Of a stretch of 64,000 nucleotides of DNA, positions 11,101 through 23,800 are shown piece after piece. The position numbers and the translations under genes are program-made. Location of the stretch: positions 248,001 to 312,000 of the forward strand of contig BDSL01000110.1 of NCBI GenBank assembly GCA_003116995.1. Direction: 5' to 3'. Within the stretch, counting starts at the first letter, position 1; every line of letters starts with the position of its first letter. The notes under the pieces are model-generated. The model did not search any database. It worked only from the letters and a program-made list of their open reading frames with translations, and was not told the origin of the DNA. The stretch is from Yamagishiella unicocca. Lineage: Eukaryota > Chlorophyta > Chlorophyceae > Chlamydomonadales > Volvocaceae.

Positions 11101-12610
11101 ATCTACACGCGCGTCGTACGAGAGAGATGTTGATCTACACGCGCGTCGTACGAGAGAGATGTTGATCTACACGCGCGTCGTACGAGAGAGATGTTGATCT
11201 ACACGCGCGTCGTGCGAGAGAGATGTTGATCTACACGCGCGTCGTGCGAGAGAGATGTTGATCTACACGCGCGTCGTGCGAGAGAGATGTCGATCTACAC
11301 GCGCGTCGTACGAGAGAGATGTCGATCTACACGCGCGTCGTACGAGTGGATGTTTGTCTACACGCGCGAAGTCGATCGGGTTGATCACGTTTTCTGGCCC
11401 GGTCCCGTGTCTCTCGTCCGCTCACTTGTCGTCCCTCTCGCCCCCTGCTCGTACTCTGCTCGTACTGCGTGTCCGCAGGAGGCGACGTCGTACATGCGGT
11501 ACCTGCTGCATTGCTTGATGTGCCGGAACTCTCGGGTGGGGAGCGGCGCCGGGGGGGCCGGGGGGGAGGGGGCTGGCTGCAGGGAGGGCTCCTCCTGATG
11601 ATCTTGTTGGGCAGGCAAAGGTGTGTCTCGTTCGTTTGCTTGTCCGACGGACCCCGGCCCCGTGACATCCCGGCCCAGCCCGGCCGCTCGCGGAGGCACC
11701 TTTCCCTGGCCTTGGCCCTAGGGGTCCTTGCCAGCAACTGCCCGATGCTAACCACCTCTTGCCCCCTTGCAAAAACCCTAATAACATCCCTCCTCCCCCT
11801 CCTCCTCTGGGCACTAGGACGCTGCTGCGCGGGGACCTGGGTTGCGCTTCTGGTTAAACGTGCTGCTGCCGCAAGCACCGCAGGCGGCGGCAGGGGATTT
11901 GGCGCCTCCTGCCGCACCCGCGGGGCGCCGATTGATGACGCATCGCCTGTCATGCCGGGTAGGTGACGATGCGTCAAGGAAGCCTCGTGCCCTCGGCCGC
12001 ATCGGAAACGCGTTCGTGCTCCTCGCTCGTGGCCTCTGCTTACCTCCTTCTCCCCCCTGCCTGCCCTCCCCCGGCTCCTCTTCCGACCCTTCATCCGCAT
12101 CCATCAGAACTCCTATTGTGCCTTGTGCACGGGCACCTGCGAGCTCTTCACGCGCGGCCTCGCACTGCAGCAGGAGCTGCCGGTGCCTGCCGCCCTGAGG
12201 GACATGGACCAGATCGTGCAGGTGTGCGCGAGTGGGGGCGAGTGGAGCCAAGTGGGGGCGAGTGGGGGGAGCGGGCAGCCGGATCGGCGCCGAGGCATGA
12301 GAGCCAGTCGATGAGCCGTTTTAATGAGGAAATAAGATGATATTGACTTAAAGGAGGATGAGCATATGACGGGACGGGATGGGATGTTGTTTATCAGGAC
12401 GCGTGGATGTAAGGGCAACGTGAGGGGCACACAGGGTTGATAACACGGTCCGCATCGAACGTGGGGGCCGGACTAGAGCCGCAGCGATCGGGCCGGAAAA
12501 GGCTTGTTGGCACCACCTGTGCCGACCCGCGGACTTCTCCCCCGCCCCTCCCTCATCTGACCCGACCTCCCCAGGAGCTGAGCCTGGCGCTGGGCTCGGT
12601 CAACCTGTAG
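8177..12610 (+). CDS. TAZ-type zinc-finger protein (partial, provisional exons)
   Basis: The best exon is 8177-8427, between a CTTCAG acceptor and CAG/GTGAGC. It encodes a TAZ finger pattern: HALTC-N4-C, a basic GK then LLSHVLGC, C-x4-C, and RRLTLHWLRC, i.e. repeated H/C sets with the diagnostic HW-x2-C. Further in-phase exons: 9424-9497; 11479-11535; 11818-11958; 12108-12221; and a terminal exon 12575-12610 ending in TAG. Exons 11479 to 12221 hold a second, looser set (LLHCLMC, then RRLMTHRLSC-x4-C-x2-C-x3-C) that resembles another TAZ finger. TAZ fingers bind transcription factors in CBP/p300 co-activators and in plant BTB-TAZ proteins, so a nuclear co-regulator is the best guess. One exon between 8428 and 9423 is missing from this model, because the phases do not join there, and the 5' end is unknown. 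No acetyltransferase or BTB domain was seen. Confidence 0.45.
8428..9423 (+). other. Gap within the TAZ gene, probably intronic
   Basis: At least one exon is expected here, because the exon at 8177-8427 ends in phase 0 while 9424 needs a phase-1 partner. Candidate stretches near 8712-8850 have open frames and AG/GT borders, but none gives a convincing zinc-finger continuation. Confidence 0.25.
10977..11370. repeat. 32-bp tandem array, about 12 copies
   Basis: Each unit starts ACACGCGCGTCGT and continues with a GAGAGAGATGTTGATCT-type tail. The first two units have a CAAGTGAG variant, the middle ones are nearly identical, and the last is degenerate. The period is not a multiple of three, so the peptide frames through it are artefacts. 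It lies in the presumed intron between the 9424 and 11479 exons of the TAZ gene. Confidence 0.85.
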
Positions 12611-14774
12611 GGCCCTCCATGGAGCGACCCTCCGCGGCGTCCGGGCGCGTGCGGCTGCCGGCGCGTCTCATTGCCCTCCCTGGAGCGATGCGACGCCGCG
12701 ATCGCCCCTGTGCTCAGGGTACGACGCCACGTGAGGACCCCGGGCGGCAGGACGGAGTCCTCACAAGCAGGCAGGAGGACTACTGCTGCTACAGCCGGGG
12801 CCGTCGCCGCGTCCCCCCCCACGGCCCGCACGGCGCGCGGTCGGGAATGCTCGGCCGCAACCAGCGTAGGGGCCACCAGGGTGAGGACGCAGGACGGGGG
12901 GGCTGCTTCCAAGACGGAGGCGAACGCCCGTCCGGACTGACGGGCTTGCTGGCGGGTCCTGGCGGCTACTCTACCGGCACACGGTTGTTTGTACGGCGTA
13001 TTGACAAACCGCTGGTTGAAGATCTGCTGCGCGGGTGCCGGGTTGTTGTGGGTCGGCCGGCTGAGGGATGCACCTCGAGGAAGGCCAAGGGACGCCTAAA
13101 GGGGCTCGGGCTCGGTGGTTTCATTGGAGGAGCGGTAACACATGGACGCGGCGAGGCTACCGGACATGGCGGAAAACGGATGACACGGGACTTTGAAGGC
13201 ATGAGGACGGTTAGATGTTTGGAGGAGCGTGGCGGCTGCTGCCGCGGCGGCAGTGGCGGCGGTACACGGCTGACACGGTGAGGCAGCGGTTTGCGCCGTG
13301 GCCTTGCCGCTCATGCGTGCTTCGCTGTGTCCCGCCACCTGCCTGCCTCTCATTCGCGTATCGCGATGAACGCGATGATTCGGCGTGACGTAATAAACAG
13401 CTGAGTGCGGAATCTGTTCACAACCGCTGTGTCGGTAACGTTTTTGAGGAAGTATGATAAGTTCAAATGGGTAAATGAAAGCATAATTGGAAGTGCGAGG
13501 ACCTACTCCGTCGCGGATGGTCGGTCGAGAGCCAAGGCGACGCCCTGCGCGACGTCCGCGTCGTTGGCGTGCCGGTTGCATTGTGGAAGATTGTCGTCGC
13601 CATCGGCGTCTGTAGCCGCTGTTGGACGCTGCTCCAGGTCACGCAGCCGCACGGAGCGAAGGTGATGTTAGCGGACGGCGGGTGTGGGTTTCCGGATGAA
13701 ATTGTCGTACAGGGGATTGGACGAGCGATCCCGGTGCCGTACGTTTGCGGAGAATTGCGAGCCCTCCGATGCGATCCCGCAACCGGCTGGTGCCCTCTCC
13801 GCATCCGGCTGGGGGACTTTCTCCTTTCTTCATTCTCCTCCCGGTCTCCCCTCCCCCCCCGCAGCCCAAAGGGAAAAGGCACATGTATACTTCGCTGAAC
13901 TTCCAGGAATGACGAGTTGGTTGTCGTAGGATTACGGTACTGAGCACTCGTACAACGCACTCATTCACACGCGGCCCAAGTCGGCTGGCGGGGAGAGCCT
14001 ACTGCGCTGGTACCTTTTATGTTGGTGTGCACTGTGAGAGCACTCCACTGCGCTGGTGTCTTAATGTCGAAATGCAGCGCTGGGAGTCGGGGGGTCTCGG
14101 GGCGGGCTGAGGCCCGGCCCGGGCCTCCGGCTCCCATGACGCTTAGTTGCAATGTCGTCCAAGATGCGAAGGGCAGGGAGAACGTATTCGCACACACTTG
14201 CCGAGGAGTCCTAGCGCCGGGGTTGTGCCACGCGGTGTGCGTCTGGTCCTCCATCCCGGCGAGCAGCCAAGGCGGGTTTCCACGCAGCTGCGTTTGTGTA
14301 TGTGTACGTGTACGTGTATGTGTCTCATGGTTAAAGCCGCGGTGCCCGCGCATGGGACGATAGCGAGGTAGGGTGACGTCACCAGGAGGGTTTTCGGTGC
14401 CGCAGGCCGGGGGGGTTACAGGCCGGGGAGGGGGGTGTTGCGTGGCGGTGGGGCCTTATGGTGATCGGGACGTACGGTGCCGGAAGGTGTGTCAGCGAAT
14501 TGCGAGGTTGCTGGGGGAAGCGTGCTATGCTGGTAGGGAGGGGCTGGGGCTCCGGCGGCGGGTACGGCAGTGGCGGTGGCGGCGTTTCTGTGGCGTATGA
14601 GTGCTGAGAGGCCGCTGTCCGCTGCTCACCGTGTGTTGCTGCTTATCGTGTCGTGGTGCCACTGCGGAACGGTGCCGTGCCCGAGCGCCGTCATTCCCGC
14701 CGCCTGGTGAGAGACATTGGTTGGGGCAGGGCGAGGTTTGGGCGCCGAGTCGGAGGCAAAGGGAGAGCACGATC

Positions 14775-14832
14775 GTTTTCAGTTGGAGGGTTTCAGTTGG
14801 AAGGTTTCAGTTAGAAGGTTTCAGTTGGAAGT
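14775..14832. repeat. 16-bp tandem repeat, about 4 copies
   Basis: The unit is TTTCAGTTGGAAGG with minor changes (GGAGGG, AGAAGG, GAAGTG). It is short, imperfect and non-coding. Confidence 0.6.
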
Positions 14833-16686
14833 GTTCATTCGCCACCACATTAGGCTCGGGGGCCTTGGCGGGCTGGGTTGTTTGGCCCTGACAAGTAGCG
14901 GAGAGCTACGGTCATGAGCTCGGGGGCTGTACAGGGGGCATTAGGGCCTCCTGGCAGCGACGGTAGCCATGAGGGGTGCATGGTGGGGCGCATTTGCGTG
15001 GCCGCCGCCTTTGTCGCCGCCAAACCAGGCAGCCGTGGATTTTCTGCCGGTTCGGCCTGATTGCTGTAGGGCGGTTGCATGCCTCGGTTGGAGGTTTCGA
15101 CGCGCGATGGACGTTAGTAGGCGCGGTGGTGGGTGCTGGAGTGCGATGTAGGTGTGGCATATGGTTTGGTGTGTCAGCGTCTACGCGCGCATGAGATAGG
15201 TGTGTGGTTTTGAAAGCCGGATGCGATGCTGCGGGAGAGGCGGCCGTTACGGCACGTTTGAGGATTGACAACAGAATTTGAACTGACGAAAGCTGTCCCG
15301 CGACGGCGAAGTACAGCACGGAACGGGCACACCCCGAGCCCTCCCTAGAGCACATCGCGCCGCTGGTGCGGCGGCTCCTGAGGGCGGTCCTGTTGCGCGC
15401 TGTTTGGGTTGCTCTGGGTGTCCAGGCGGTGGGCGTTGCTGACCGTTTCCTGAAAGCAGTCATGCTGTGCGTGCGGAGGGAGCCGCCACGCCGTGTTGTG
15501 GGCGCGATTCGACTCCCCATTGCGAGCGCTGGCTGCGGTTCCGGCTTTGGCTGCTGAAAGGACGCGGCAAACGGTGCGCAAATAATGACCTTTATACGCC
15601 GCAGGTGCTTTGGGAGAACCCAGGAGCGCAAGGACGGGCGCAGGCTGCAGCTGCCTGTCGCACGGTGTGATGCTACCGATCAAGTTATGCTGTTAACGCT
15701 CACAACACTTATAACGATTACGATGCTGATGTCGCCTATGGTGCTGGTGACGCTTTCGGTGCTCGCGATTCCGTTTTGATTCCATGGCGGGCAGACCCGG
15801 AGTGCCGATCTTCTTAGGGCCCGCATGCGAGGCTGTTTTGTCCGTTGGACACTGTCGGTCTGCCTTCCCCGTGTCCATTGTGCTGTTCGCGCGCGCGCTT
15901 TTGAACTTTGCACATCATTTAGTATCAAGGAGTCCCTGGCCGTCCGCTGTTAGGCGTCTCGGCGCGGCATTCTGTCGAATCGCGAACTTTGTGCGGCAGC
16001 TCCGCCGCTTTGGGGGAGTGTTTCTTGCAGCGCGTAGCTTTTGCGGGCTGGCGGTTGGGCGGGGTTCTTGGCAGCCACGCCCCCCCTCCCTCGCGTTTCC
16101 GCTGGCTTAAATTAATATTTCCTTCTGCCGCGTTTCATATTGCCTAGGAAGATGTGCCGAGTGGTGCTGCTGATTGTCTCTTTTCCGCGTAGGTTTTGAG
16201 GTCCGTGCATTTAGGGCCCCCTATTATGAATACGCATGTTTGAATCCTGACTATGCATCGACCCATCGACAGCATGTGCATGGGGGGAGAGGCGCGGCTT
16301 TGATTAGTGTAATTGCTTTGCCGTCCCATGTAATGTGGTGGCGCGCGTGAGGGGTATCGGCATTTGCAATTGTTTTGCGGGGAGCTGCGGGGAGCCAGTG
16401 CTGGTCCTAGCCGGTTCTACCGGGCCTTATTTGTTGGCCTGGACAACGTTCCCTCAGAAGACCCTCAGAAGACCGTAGCTTGACGTTCACCGTTTCTGTA
16501 ACATTACTGCCGTGATACTAAGTGGTGGTGGCGTCGTTGCTATCGGAACCTCCGCAGACGAGGATCAGGGGTTGTTCCCGCCATTCTGCGCTGGCCGTTA
16601 GTACGATAGTATTCTGCCGTCAGCAGAGTCGCCGTGCGAGTAACTGGCTGGCATGGGACAAAGAATTATAGCCATATGGGAAACAA

Positions 16687-16848
16687 CCTTCGGTCGATTG
16701 CTGCAGCCGAGTCTCGTAGTGCGCGCCAATGCCTTCCTCCAGATATTCCCCTTCAACGCGTATTATACCTTCGGTCGATTGCTGCAGCCGAGTCTCGTAG
16801 TGCGCGCCAATGCCTTCCTCCAGATATTCCCCTTCAACGCGTATTATC
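16687..16848. repeat. 81-bp direct duplication
   Basis: Two head-to-tail copies start CCTTCGGTCGATTGCTGCAG at 16687 and 16768. They are essentially identical, which suggests a recent duplication. Copy B of the dispersed repeat family follows almost at once. Confidence 0.85.
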
Positions 16849-16866
16849 TCCAGCAGTAGTAGTTCA

Positions 16867-16950
16867 AACAGTGGGCTCCAGACCAGAAGGCTTAGCCTCC
16901 GGACACAGAGACACAGGAAGCAGAAAGAACCCACCCGACCAAGGTAGAGC
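16867..16950 (+). repeat. Dispersed repeat family, copy B
   Basis: It begins ACAGTGGGCTCCAGACCAGA and runs into a purine-rich ACACAGGAAGCAGAAAG stretch. It is aligned by eye with copies at about 3665 and 53773. Confidence 0.45.
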
Positions 16951-17857
16951 GGAGTCTCCGCCGGGACGTGATGCGTCTGCTTGGTGCGCCGTACACTTTG
17001 CCTCTTGCCGCTGCCTTAGCGACATAAAACATAACGATGACACAGGTGGCAACTGATGACAACTGACCACGATGACCCAAAGGAACAACGCAACGACGCA
17101 GCACACGGCGTACTGACATGCGCCAGCATGCGCACGCGACACCGCAAACAACGCCCCATTCAGCGGTAGGGCTGTCGCCATCCCATATTCGGGGATGTGC
17201 ACGGCAGCGCCCGGGCACATTGCAGGGGCAGGCAGGGGTCGTGGAAAATCGCCAGTACTCAACGTCCTCTTAAGGCTGCACGTCATAAGTAATATAAAAT
17301 GAACCGTACCTAACATCCTAAGCGATATGCGCGCCGTCCTCTCAGCGGCACCGTCCATGTGCACGATAGCAACATATCTATGGGCCCTTCAGGGTGTGTC
17401 TGATCATCCCATAACGCGAAGCTCGTCCAACGAGTCTAACCGGTCGGGAGAAATCTTGCGTATTTCACAACGCGGTCCGTACGGTAGAGCATGTGACCAT
17501 ATGCCGGTGCTTTCTGTGAGCAGAATTGCAGCCTTCTACCTGATATTCCGGCTTTCTTGGCGCTGCGTACTGGCAACCACAACGTTCGTCAAGAGGCATA
17601 ACCGAATAGGCTATATATGTGAATAAATTATGATCTTATGTAGTTCCATGACATGTAAAAGACCGTCTCTACGAGCTGACGGAAAATCCTTGGTACACGC
17701 CGCGGGATTTCTGCAGTCCTGGTCTACTCCAATCCATTAGGTAATACATCATAAGAATATACATAGGAAATACACTTCAATTAGGAGCTTAGCCAGGCCT
17801 GTTGACGACCTTTGACCCGACTTGAGACAGCAACACGCCGGCAGTGGCACCGACAGA

Positions 17858-20800
17858 ATGGGTCAAGCGGCATCGGAGTTGCAGCATGTGGCGAACCAGT
17901 TACAGGGCATGGGCCCTGATGAGAAGAAGTTCATTCAGGTAGTGATTCCGGTCGCGGTCACACCAGAGCACGGCGTTGGAGCGGCCGCATTGAATTGCGG
18001 TTCAACACCCGTAGCGACGGTCTGGCAGCGTTCGCGCTCCTTAGCGTACCCTCATTTTGGTTGGCACCGGGCAGGCCGTATTCGAGGGCAAGGTGGAGGA
18101 GTCCAAAGCGGCACTTCTGGACAATCCGAACGTCATCTTTGCGCGCACTCGCGATTGGTACAACGCATGGCACTTAGCGGCGCGAGCAGGAGACATGGAG
18201 GTGAGTCGCGTGGGAACGGAGGGATGGGTTGAGTCGGTGGGCCGTACAGAATTTGCGTGGAGGGTGGTAAAGCGTTTGCATGGAAGGAAGCCAGGCGTGC
18301 CGATGCATGGGGTTTGAGTTGGGTGGGGCCGGCTGGGGTTTGTTCCTTTGGCTGTCGTTACACGTTAAAGGCGAAGCCGTCATCGGAGGGAGTCCAAAGG
18401 TCCTAATTACTCCCTACACTTATACTCGCTCGAGGTACGCAATCGGAGGGAGATTCTTGCGTTTGGTTGGTTAGGGTTATTGCGTTTGGTTGGCTGAGGT
18501 TATCGCGTTTGGTTGCTTTAGTCATGGCGTTATCGTTGTGTACGACCGCCGCGTTTGCATGCTGGCATACAGCACAGGGGAGGGGCCGTGGGCTGTCTCT
18601 ATGAGGCTGAATGTGGAGGGGGGGAGGGGGGCGGGGGAGAGGCGAGGGTTTTTATTAACGACCGCCCTGCCTGCCTATCTAGCTGGCGGCTCCAAAGCGG
18701 GGGGGCTCGGTTGCGACGTATCCGTGGCCGCTGGCTCAGCCCCGCCTCGTCCCGCACTGCTGGCGCTCTGCGGCAGTGGGTTAGCGCGGTATCCACTCCC
18801 GCTCCTCCTCCCCTTGCTTGGGCCGGGAGCGGATACCGCGCTAAGAGCGGATCCCGCGCTAAGAGCGGATCCCGCGCTAAGAGCGGATCCCGCGCTAAGA
18901 GCGGATCCCGCGCTAAGAGCGGATACCGCGCTAAGAGCGGATACCGCGCTAAGAGCGGATACCGCGCTAACCCAGCTGCCGCAGTGCGAACCAGGTAACT
19001 GGTCCTGTTGCCACCCTCACGCTGCAGCCCCCAGCGTGCGCGTGCCCCCTGCTCCTGCAGCACCCCGCACTACTGCTCGCTAGCCCGCTCGGTGCTCCAC
19101 ACCGACACACCGCGCCACACTGCTGCTCGCTAGCCCGCTCGGTGCCCCACACCGCGCCACACTGCTGCTTGCTAGCCCGCTCGGTGCTCCACACCGACAC
19201 ACCGCGCCACACTGCTGCTCGCTAGCCCGCTCGGTGCTCCACACCGACACACCGCGCCACACTGCTGCTCGCTAGCCCGCTCGGTGCTCCACACCGCGCC
19301 ACACAGCAACGTGGGGTCCCCCTAGCACAGCGCCGCCATGCTGTGTCCCCACCTAGCCCGCTGCGTGCCCCGCTGCTGGACAGATGCTGGAGATGCTCGG
19401 GCGCCATGGCAAGAAGGGCAGCGCCACCCGCAAGCCCATCCCTGGAGAGCCGCCGCCGCACAGCGCGAAGTCAAAGAAGGGCCAGACGCCGCTCATGCTG
19501 GCGTGTGAGGAGGGGCACACGGAGGTGCGGGAGGGAGGGGAAAAGGGAGGTTTGGCGAAGAGACTCGGTTGCACGACATGGGAGGTGTAACTGGCGCAGG
19601 GGAAGGGGGAGGGGGAGGGGAGAGGGAGGGGATAAGTGAACCGTGGACTCAACATGGGAATTGTAGTGGGCGCATGGCCTTCGGACACCTGGACGCGCGC
19701 GCATGCTACTGGACTAGGGTGGACGGCCACAAAAACGGACGGGAGGGGAGGGGTGGGCGGGCTAAAACCCAGCTGGACCTGGGTTGGGCTCAGCTGGGTG
19801 CCCCTCTGCTACAAGGACGCGCCGCGGATGGGGCATCCGGGCGCGGGCACGTGTGCGTACGACGACGGGCCCCACTCCCCGTTTTCGGCCTTCCGTATTT
19901 CCTATGTCGTGTAACCGGGTCTTCTCGCTCGCCCTTCCCCCGTCAGCCGTTTCGGTTCCGCCGCTGTGAAATGCGCTTGCTAGGTGGTTCACCCAACCCA
20001 AGATCGGAAGGGACAGGTTCCCAGTCACTCCCACAAACCCGCACGCAGCCTGAACAAAAATAACCGATGCATAGGATGATAGGCAGGTTTGGAGTTGCTC
20101 GCTTGCCCGCCAAGCGCGTGTAACCGCATCGAGATGCCTCTTCCAAACGCCGCATACTTTTCCGTTTGGTTTCGCGATGTCCGTTGCTATGACGCAACGC
20201 GGCTTAGTCCTATGTTCCTGAAACCCAAACACGCGCACCACCCGCCCCCACCCCGCCCCCGCCCCCACGTCTGTTCTAAACGTTTTTTCGGGCATCCACG
20301 GGTCTTCCTCGAACCCCCCCGCCCCCACCCCCACCCCCTCGAACCCCCCGTCAGGCCCTGCTTGCGCTGTTGAACCACGGGGCCGACCCGCTGGACATCG
20401 ACTCGTACGGCAACACGTGCGTGCACTACGCGGCGTACAAGGGGCACACCAAGGTGAGGGCGGGTGGGGTGCGAGTTTGGTTAGTTGTTCGGTTGGTTGG
20501 TTTGTTGGTTGGTTGGTGGTGGGGTTGGGAGACGGCCGGCTGTGGGAGGCGCGAGGGGGCGGGTCGGTATGCGCAGCCGGTGCGGTTGAGCGGGTTGTAC
20601 GGCAGCGGTTGTGATTACCTGCCGCCACAGAATCGCATCGCCCCTCCTAAGCGCCGCACCCCACTGCTCCAGGAGCCCGAGCTGGGACCAATGCCGCGCT
20701 AGGTGTTGACAGTAACGGCGGCGGCCACAAATGCCGCGTCGTCTGCCAGATAGCCGCCTCCTGGCCTGGCCCCCCACACGTATGCGCGCGTAGCATGGTG

Positions 20801-23800
20801 GTCGGCAACCTTGACATGCACATGTCGGAAACCTTGGCATGCACATGTCGGAAACCTTGACATGCACATGTCGGAAACCTTGACATGCACATGTCGGAAA
20901 CCTTGACATGCACATGTCGGAAACCTTGACATGCACATGTCGGAAACCTTGACATGCACATGTCGGAAACCTTGACATGCACATGTCGGGTACCTCGATG
21001 GCCTCGATGAGAGGTGTCGGTACCGCAGCCCGCAACTCTCGCTGCCTGCTGCCGTTCGCTGTGTGCGCCGGTTCATTTCCCGCGGCAGGTTTTGGAGCTG
21101 CTGCTGGGACGGGCTGACGCCAGCGGCCGCGGCGACAAGAACAAACGGTGCGTGGTTGGTTGCTGCCCTCGACAGTCGACGAGCTTCACGAACATCACCT
21201 GCGCGCAAAAATAAGTGTGCAAAGACGTGTGCAAAGACGTGTGCAAAAACGCGTTCGTCATACACGTGTCTTCATTTGTTTTGTTGAATGCGTGGAGGTC
21301 TGATCAAGCACGCCAGCATCGAAAACAGTTTCGCGTAAGCGCTCAACCGCAGATAAGGCCCTTCCTGGACGCGCCCGCATGACTCCCGCTCCCCCCCGCC
21401 CCCGCGCCCCTCCCTGCAGCTACACCGACCTGCGCAACGAGGCGGGCCTTATGCCGCTCCACTTTGCAGTCTGGGCGGTCCAGCGGGAGGCCGCCGCCAC
21501 GCTGGTGCGAGCCAAGTGCCGCCTCAACGCCACCAGCCACTCGGACAGGTGGGGTGGCAGTGGGGTGGGAGGAGGGAAGCGGTGGCGGAGGCAGGAGGGG
21601 GGAGGCGGCAAGGCGGCAAGGCGGGCGCGACGTTGGGGTGCTGCGGCTCCAGTGATGATCAGCACGCACGGGGTTCAAGAGTATTCAGGCCTCAGGCTTG
21701 CGGGGCCGAGAGCACAGCAGCAGCAGTAGCAGCACGGAAGACAAGGAGGTGGTTCCCGCAATCCCGGGTTGGCTCCCGCCCCCTGACCCCCCTCTCACCG
21801 CCCCCTCCGACCCCCGCGGTTACGGTAACCCCCCCCCCCGTCCCCCTCCACGTGACCCCCCTTCCCCTCCCCGCAGCCTGGGCCTCGTGACCTGCAACGC
21901 CGGCTCCACGGCTCTCCACCTCGCGGCGATGCGGGGCAGTCTGGACATGGCCACCTTCCTGCTGGAGACGTGGGCCACGGTGGGGGCGGGGGGGGGGCGG
22001 GGGGTGAGGGAGAAGACCCGGTCGCAAGACATAGGAGACGGAGGGCAGAAGCTGGCCGGCGAGGCAGTTTTCGAACACGCAGCGGAGGGGGCGGGGAAGG
22101 GAAGGTGCGGATGCGGAGGTCGGGTTGGAAAGGACGTCGCCTCCGTTTGGGGAGGGAGAAGGAGGGACGGAGAGGGAGGGAGGGGGCAGGAGGGAGGGGG
22201 AGGGAGGGGGTTTCGAGGAAGGCCCGTGGAGGGAAAAAGGGAGAGGGAGGGAGTGGGAGGGAGAGGGGAAGGCGTTAGTCACTTCCGGCCGGGCGGCTGC
22301 GACTCGGCAGGGCCCAGCAGCGGCGGACGTAGGCATGTGGGCGACGACTGCGCCTTGGCAACAGGAACCGGAAGGGGGGGAGCTCCTCCTGGGCGGTCTG
22401 GCCCCAGGTGGCGAGCTGATGCTTGAGGTACCCCGACCCCAACACCGCGGAAGTGGTCGCCCCCCTTGCGCTCGCCAGCCGGATCCCCACCTGACCCCAG
22501 TGCTCATCGAACACCCCCGACCATTTACCCAGCCCCTCATACCGTCTCCCCGGCTCCCTCAACCAACCCTTTTTAACTCCCAACCAACAACCGCAGATGA
22601 ACGCGCAACCGCAGCGCAAGAAGCCCGTCAAGGACCCTCGCACGCTGTCGGACCACTACGGCTTCACGCCGCTGCAGGTGAGGTTGGTTTCGGAGCGGAG
22701 CCGTGAAACGCACCCCGCGGAGATGGGACAGTGGGAGGGGGAGGGGGGTGCACCCCGCCGTTTTCAGGGGCGCCAGGGAGGGCGGTGCTGCTGCCATGCC
22801 GGCGAATCCGCATCCGCTGGCGCGGAAGTCCTTTCGGGGGGGGGGGGTTACATGAAAGAACCGGTACCGTGACTGGGGAAATGTAGCGTGTGCATAGCCT
22901 TCGGGGGGGGCATGAAAACCGTGTACGCGATGGGACAGGATAGTTAACGGCCGGGGGGGGGCGGCACGGGAGGGCGAGGGAGGCGATTGGGGTAGTCATG
23001 GATTGACCACCAGGCGGTAAAAGAGGTAGAAGGGGGCTGGGGCTAAGGAAGGGGAGGGTTGCAAGGGAAAAAAAACCCTGTACGAAAGGAAAACCGTTTA
23101 GGACAGGGGGACGAAGGAACGGGAGGGGGAGGCAGCCGGGATCTGGGGTAGGGGCGGGGGCTGAGGCTGCTAGGGCGGCTGCTAGGGCGGCTGCTAGGGC
23201 GGCTGCTAGGGCGGCCGCTAAGGAAGGGGAGGTACCGGTGTGGTGGTATCGGAGCCAGGGAGCCGCAAGCGCGGAGTCGCTCTGTCCCCCCGGATGCCAG
23301 GCTCCGACCCCTGCTCCAACCCCTGCACCGCCCCCTGCCGCTTCCTTCGGCTCCGCCCCCTGGGCCCCCGCCCCCCAGATCGCCCAGAACCTGCTCATCG
23401 CCAGCGCGCGGCGTGACGCCAGGGACGGGGGGCACTCGCAGGTGGGTCGCTGGGTGGGAGGCGGGCAGTGGCGGACGGCAGCGTGATAGGAACAGACAGG
23501 GCGGTGGGCCGGCGGGTCGGTGGGTCGGTGGATGGGCGGGCAGGTGGGTCGGTGGGTCAATGGGCAGGTGGGTACGTTGCGTACGGGGTCCGTCAGGTGG
23601 TGCCGTGCAGGCTGTGTACGACCATGAGCTGGTGGCGCTGAGGCATCGGGGCTCACACCACTCCATGCCGCAGCCGCAGTCACACAGTCGCAGTCGCAAC
23701 CCGACGGAAAACCACACTAGCAGCGGTGCAACTCGTGTCGGAGTGGGATCGGTTTTCCTCTCATAACCCCACGGTATGCCCCCCGCAGGCCACTGCCACT

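Larger units (their letters stand above)
12611..17857. other. Region without a confident gene
   Basis: The stretch lies between the TAZ gene and the ankyrin/U-box gene. Several overlapping GC-driven open frames occur (for example 12619-13281 and 13461-13960), but none has spliceable neighbours or recognisable motifs. It holds three small repeats listed separately: 14775-14832, 16687-16848 and copy B at 16867. A promoter for the ankyrin/U-box gene must lie in its last few hundred bases, but no TATA-like element was singled out. Confidence 0.5.

Noticed and set aside
12619..13281. 220-codon plus-strand open frame after the TAZ gene
   Set aside because: Arg/Gly-rich composition typical of GC-driven frames, starts 9 bases after a stop codon, has no motif and no splice partners; more likely 3' UTR.
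20806..20989. CRISPR-like appearance of regular repeats
   Set aside because: Units are directly adjacent with no unique spacers, no leader or cas genes are present, and the genome is eukaryotic. The same holds for the arrays at 10977, 47152 and 51942.
20481..21265. Minus-strand frames rich in Cys/His over the 23-bp array in the ankyrin gene
   Set aside because: The apparent Cys/His periodicity comes from the 23-bp unit, not from zinc-finger motifs. The strand is opposite to a well-supported gene.
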